Part shown: positions 7,568-8,946 of the stretch, in pieces
Layout of the letters: each line of letters starts with the position of its first letter
Numbering within the stretch: the stretch's first letter is position 1
NCBI GenBank assembly: GCA_905373315.1
Contig: CAJPSL010000014.1
Location: forward strand, 1 to 8,946
DNA: 8,946 nucleotides
From: Candidatus Saccharimonadota bacterium
GTDB taxonomy: Bacteria > Patescibacteriota > Saccharimonadia > Saccharimonadales > Saccharimonadaceae
Direction of reading: 5' to 3'
Made by a program: the position numbers and the translations under genes
Notes under the pieces: model-generated
The model's input: only the letters and a program-made list of their open reading frames with translations
Told to the model about the DNA's origin: nothing
Database searches by the model: none

Positions 7568-7596
7568 ATTATATAACCTTTCTTATTTTTTATCTG
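7568..7596 (-). promoter_or_regulatory. Candidate dnaN promoter giving a leaderless or near-leaderless mRNA
   Basis: On the - strand a perfect TATAAT (complement of 7568-7573) has its last base 8 nt from the A of the dnaN ATG. With usual -10 geometry, transcription would start at about 7561, one base before the start codon. At a 17-bp spacer the -35 hexamer would be CAGATA (complement of 7591-7596), a poor match to TTGACA. The element sits in the A+T-rich part of the putative origin, so chance matches are easy here. Confidence 0.4.
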
Positions 7597-7600
7597 GCGT

Positions 7601-7612
7601 TAGTAATAATAG
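7601..7612 (+). other. DnaA-trio unwinding element
   Basis: The + strand reads TAG TAA TAA TAG, directly followed by GTGC (7613-7616) and the box TGTGGAAAC (7617-7625). Read 3' to 5' away from the box this is GAT-AAT-AAT-GAT, matching the published DnaA-trio pattern 3'-[G/A]AT-5', to which a DnaA filament binds single-stranded DNA during origin opening. Position, polarity and distance to the box all fit. Confidence 0.75.
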
Positions 7613-7616
7613 GTGC

Positions 7617-7634
7617 TGTGGAAACTGAGTAAAA
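7617..7634 (-). promoter_or_regulatory. Trio-proximal DnaA-box pair
   Basis: TGTGGAAAC (7617-7625; box GTTTCCACA on the - strand) differs from TTWTNCACA only at position 1. Directly adjoining it, TGAGTAAAA (7626-7634; TTTTACTCA) also differs at one position. The first is a good candidate for the box that loads DnaA onto the trios. The second is weaker, because its mismatch falls in the CACA core. Confidence 0.55.
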
Positions 7635-7670
7635 CAAGTGTTCAGACAGAGGTGAGTGGGCGAAAAAACC

Positions 7671-7714
7671 TGTGGATAGCTTTGTGGATCAACTTGGTGC
7701 AAGGCAGTGGATAA
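7671..7714 (-). promoter_or_regulatory. Cluster of three DnaA boxes in the same orientation
   Basis: TGTGGATAG (7671-7679), TGTGGATCA (7683-7691) and AGTGGATAA (7706-7714) are each one base away from TGTGGATAA, the complement of the classical TTATCCACA box. All three face the same way as the trio-proximal box. The starts are 12 and 23 nt apart, close to one and two helical turns. Confidence 0.7.
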
Positions 7715-7750
7715 GGCTGAGTTAACCCACAGTCTTACGGAGCCCGCCAG

Positions 7751-7765
7751 ACTTTGCCACAAAGT
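7751..7765. repeat. Short inverted repeat inside oriC
   Basis: ACTTTG (7751-7756) and CAAAGT (7760-7765) are perfect 6-bp arms around CCA. The left part overlaps a weak DnaA-box-like TTTGCCACA (7753-7761, one mismatch to TTWTNCACA). No T-run follows on either strand, so it is not a standard terminator for dnaA. Confidence 0.4.
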
Positions 7766-7768
7766 TAG

Positions 7769-7781
7769 TCGCAGGCTGCGA
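7769..7781. repeat. Second short inverted repeat inside oriC
   Basis: TCGCAG (7769-7774) and CTGCGA (7776-7781) are perfect 6-bp arms around a single G. The near-palindrome could be a protein-binding site between the two groups of DnaA boxes. No known factor is recognised. Confidence 0.35.
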
Positions 7782-7796
7782 ACAGAATTCCATAGG

Positions 7797-7827
7797 TCAT
7801 GCACAGGTTTTCCACTAATTTTGCACA
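7797..7827 (+). promoter_or_regulatory. Three DnaA-box-like 9-mers at exact 11-bp spacing
   Basis: TCATGCACA (7797-7805), TTTTCCACT (7808-7816) and TTTTGCACA (7819-7827) start exactly 11 nt apart in the same orientation, opposite to the boxes nearer dnaN. The third matches TTWTNCACA fully and the other two differ at one base. The middle one overlaps the dnaA stop codon (7815-7817), and the third lies in the last dnaA codons. The helical phasing would place three DnaA molecules on one face of the DNA. Confidence 0.6.
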
Positions 7828-8946
7828 TATAGTTTATCCTTGACGTCATTGATTTGTTCGCGCACTAGCTGGTTAGTTAAACTTTCTTTGGTAATTTTTT
7901 CGACAGAGTGCATGGCTGTGGTGTGGTCTTTACGGCCAAGTTCTTGAGCAATTTTTGGAAAACTCATTTTCAACTCGCTACGCAGTAGATACATGGCAAT
8001 TTGTCGCGGCTGGACGATAAACTTATCGCGCCTGGCTGAACACATATCTTTTGGATCGAGGTTAAAATAGCGCGCTGTACGATCGATAATCTGCTTAGCG
8101 GTGATGTGTTGCGGGCGAACCCGTTTCATGTCGCCCAAGACGCTCTCGGCTGCCGCCACATCTGGCACAAAGCCTTGCATGTCAGCGTAGGCCAACAGAC
8201 GGTTAAGTGCGCCCTCTAACTCTCGGATATTGGTTTTAAAATTAGCTGCCAAATATTCAACAACTCCTGATTCTAGCTCAGTACCACTGAGGCTAGCTTT
8301 TGCTTTGACGATGGCGCACCGTGTTTCATAGTCAGGCATCTGAATATCAATCGCCATACCCCATTCAAAACGGCTGCGCAGTCGGTCGGTGAGGGTAGGG
8401 ATGCTCTTCGGTGGTTTATCAGAGCTGATGATAATTTGTTTATTGTTTTGATGCAGGTCATTGAAGGTGTGAAAAAATTCATCCTGAGTTTTTTCTTTAC
8501 CAGCAATAAACTGCATATCATCAACGATCAGCACGTCAACATTGCGATATTTATCAGAAAAACCTTTTTTCTTGAAACGAATATAGTCAAGAAATTCATT
8601 CACAAAAGCCTCAGTTGTAGTGTATAACACTCGAGCTGATGGCTGCTGTTTGATAATCTCATTACCGACTGCTTGCATGAGGTGAGTTTTACCAAGACCC
8701 GAACCACCATATAAATACAGTGGATTATATTTAAGGCCAGGGTGCGACGCGACCGCTTGGCAGGCAGCGTAAGCCAGGTCGTTGCTCGATCCAACGATAA
8801 AATTATCAAACGTGTAACGCGGATTGAGATTACTATTGTTTTTTTGCGTTGGGGCGATGATGCGACGTTCTGTTGGGCGAGTAGTTTCTTCTGGCTGATC
8901 CCGGTTGACGGTTTTTTTTCGTGAACCAGAACCAATTCGATACCGC
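7815..8946 (-). CDS. dnaA: Chromosomal replication initiator DnaA, N-terminus beyond the right edge
   Basis: The 376 C-terminal residues of DnaA plus a TAG stop. DnaA is the AAA+ protein that binds DnaA boxes and opens the origin. The frame is open to the right edge, and the ATG at 8676-8678 is internal because conserved sequence continues upstream of it. The first about 45 visible residues are a polar, Arg/Thr/Pro-containing linker (domain II). The AAA+ core follows: NPRYTFDNFIVG, Walker A GGSGLGKTH (8682-8708), Walker B LIVDD (8517-8531), sensor 1 IISSDKPP, arginine-finger region DRLRSRFEWG (about 8355-8384), and sensor 2 NIRELEGALNR (8199-8231). Domain IV has QPRQIAMYLLR and the DnaA signature GRKDHTTAMHSVEKI (GRKDHTT at 7917-7937). 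The residues equivalent to those that read the DnaA box in E. coli (Arg of PRQ, and DHT) are present. Domain I is not in the window. Confidence 0.97.
   Translation of the reverse strand, partial: RYRIGSGSRKKTVNRDQPEETTRPTERRIIAPTQKNNSNLNPRYTFDNFIVGSSNDLAYAACQAVASHPGLKYNPLYLYGGSGLGKTHLMQAVGNEIIKQQPSARVLYTTTEAFVNEFLDYIRFKKKGFSDKYRNVDVLIVDDMQFIAGKEKTQDEFFHTFNDLHQNNKQIIISSDKPPKSIPTLTDRLRSRFEWGMAIDIQMPDYETRCAIVKAKASLSGTELESGVVEYLAANFKTNIRELEGALNRLLAYADMQGFVPDVAAAESVLGDMKRVRPQHITAKQIIDRTARYFNLDPKDMCSARRDKFIVQPRQIAMYLLRSELKMSFPKIAQELGRKDHTTAMHSVEKITKESLTNQLVREQINDVKDKLYVQN

Larger units (their letters stand above)
7561..7827. other. oriC: Putative chromosomal origin of replication, oriC
   Basis: The dnaA-dnaN intergenic region (7561-7814) plus the last codons of dnaA carry the parts expected of a bacterial origin. 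The dnaN-proximal 30 bp (7561-7590) are very A+T-rich, with 5 G/C of 30. Next come four DnaA-trio triplets (7601-7612), a 4-nt GTGC spacer and a DnaA-box-like 9-mer (7617-7625). Further right are more box-like 9-mers, several one base off TTATCCACA or its relaxed form TTWTNCACA. This order (boxes, short G/C-containing spacer, trios, A+T-rich DNA, then dnaN) is the same as I recall for the unwinding site of B. subtilis oriC. Two short inverted repeats lie between the box groups. There is no convincing gene in this stretch. Confidence 0.85.

Noticed and set aside
7723..7731. TAACCCACA as a further DnaA box
   Set aside because: It has two mismatches to TTWTNCACA, too weak to list beside the one-mismatch sites.
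7583..7849. 88-codon - strand frame across the dnaA-dnaN gap
   Set aside because: It overlaps the dnaA 3' end and the DnaA boxes, has no family features, and is a chance open frame in origin DNA.
7815..8678. ATG at 8676-8678 as the dnaA start
   Set aside because: The Walker A motif and the N-terminal part of the AAA+ domain lie upstream in the same open frame.

Overview
The window reads as chromosomal DNA of a Patescibacteria/CPR bacterium, most likely Candidatus Saccharibacteria (TM7). This is inferred from the style of the dnaN and dnaA products, from a VirB4-type secretion operon placed beside the replication origin, and from the overall protein style. No database search was possible. UGA is used as a true stop: it ends the 1003-residue gene exactly after a complete peptidase domain and inside an ATGA overlap. 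This argues against the UGA=Gly code of Gracilibacteria/SR1.

Left part (1-6458, + strand) is one compact operon that enters from the left edge. It holds a virB4-type ATPase (5' end missing), a 1003-aa membrane-anchored protein with a C-terminal VanY-like M15 peptidase, a 410-aa exported two-domain wall hydrolase (lysozyme-like plus CHAP/NlpC-like), and a 242-aa single-pass protein with a PEGA-like domain. Gaps are 2 nt, an ATGA overlap and 12 nt, so the four genes are probably co-transcribed and partly translationally coupled. The order (VirB4, large membrane protein, lysozyme plus cysteine peptidase, small one-TM protein) resembles the conjugation cores of Tn916 and ICEBs1. No relaxase, integrase or att site is visible. 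A plausible reading is an envelope-spanning type IV secretion machine that carries its own peptidoglycan-cutting activities.

Right part (6460-8946, - strand) is the replication initiation locus. It has dnaN (complete), a 254-bp dnaA-dnaN intergenic region, and dnaA (3' 376 codons; N-terminus beyond the right edge). The intergenic region looks like oriC. It holds several DnaA-box-like 9-mers and a row of three at 11-bp spacing that runs across the dnaA stop codon. It also holds four consecutive DnaA-trio triplets next to a DnaA box, followed by an A+T-rich stretch. A TATAAT element in that stretch lies so close to the dnaN ATG that the dnaN mRNA may be leaderless.

The secretion operon and dnaN converge with a single base between their stop codons. 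The operon therefore points toward oriC and would meet the departing replication fork head-on. No tRNA, rRNA, CRISPR array, insertion sequence or integrase was seen.
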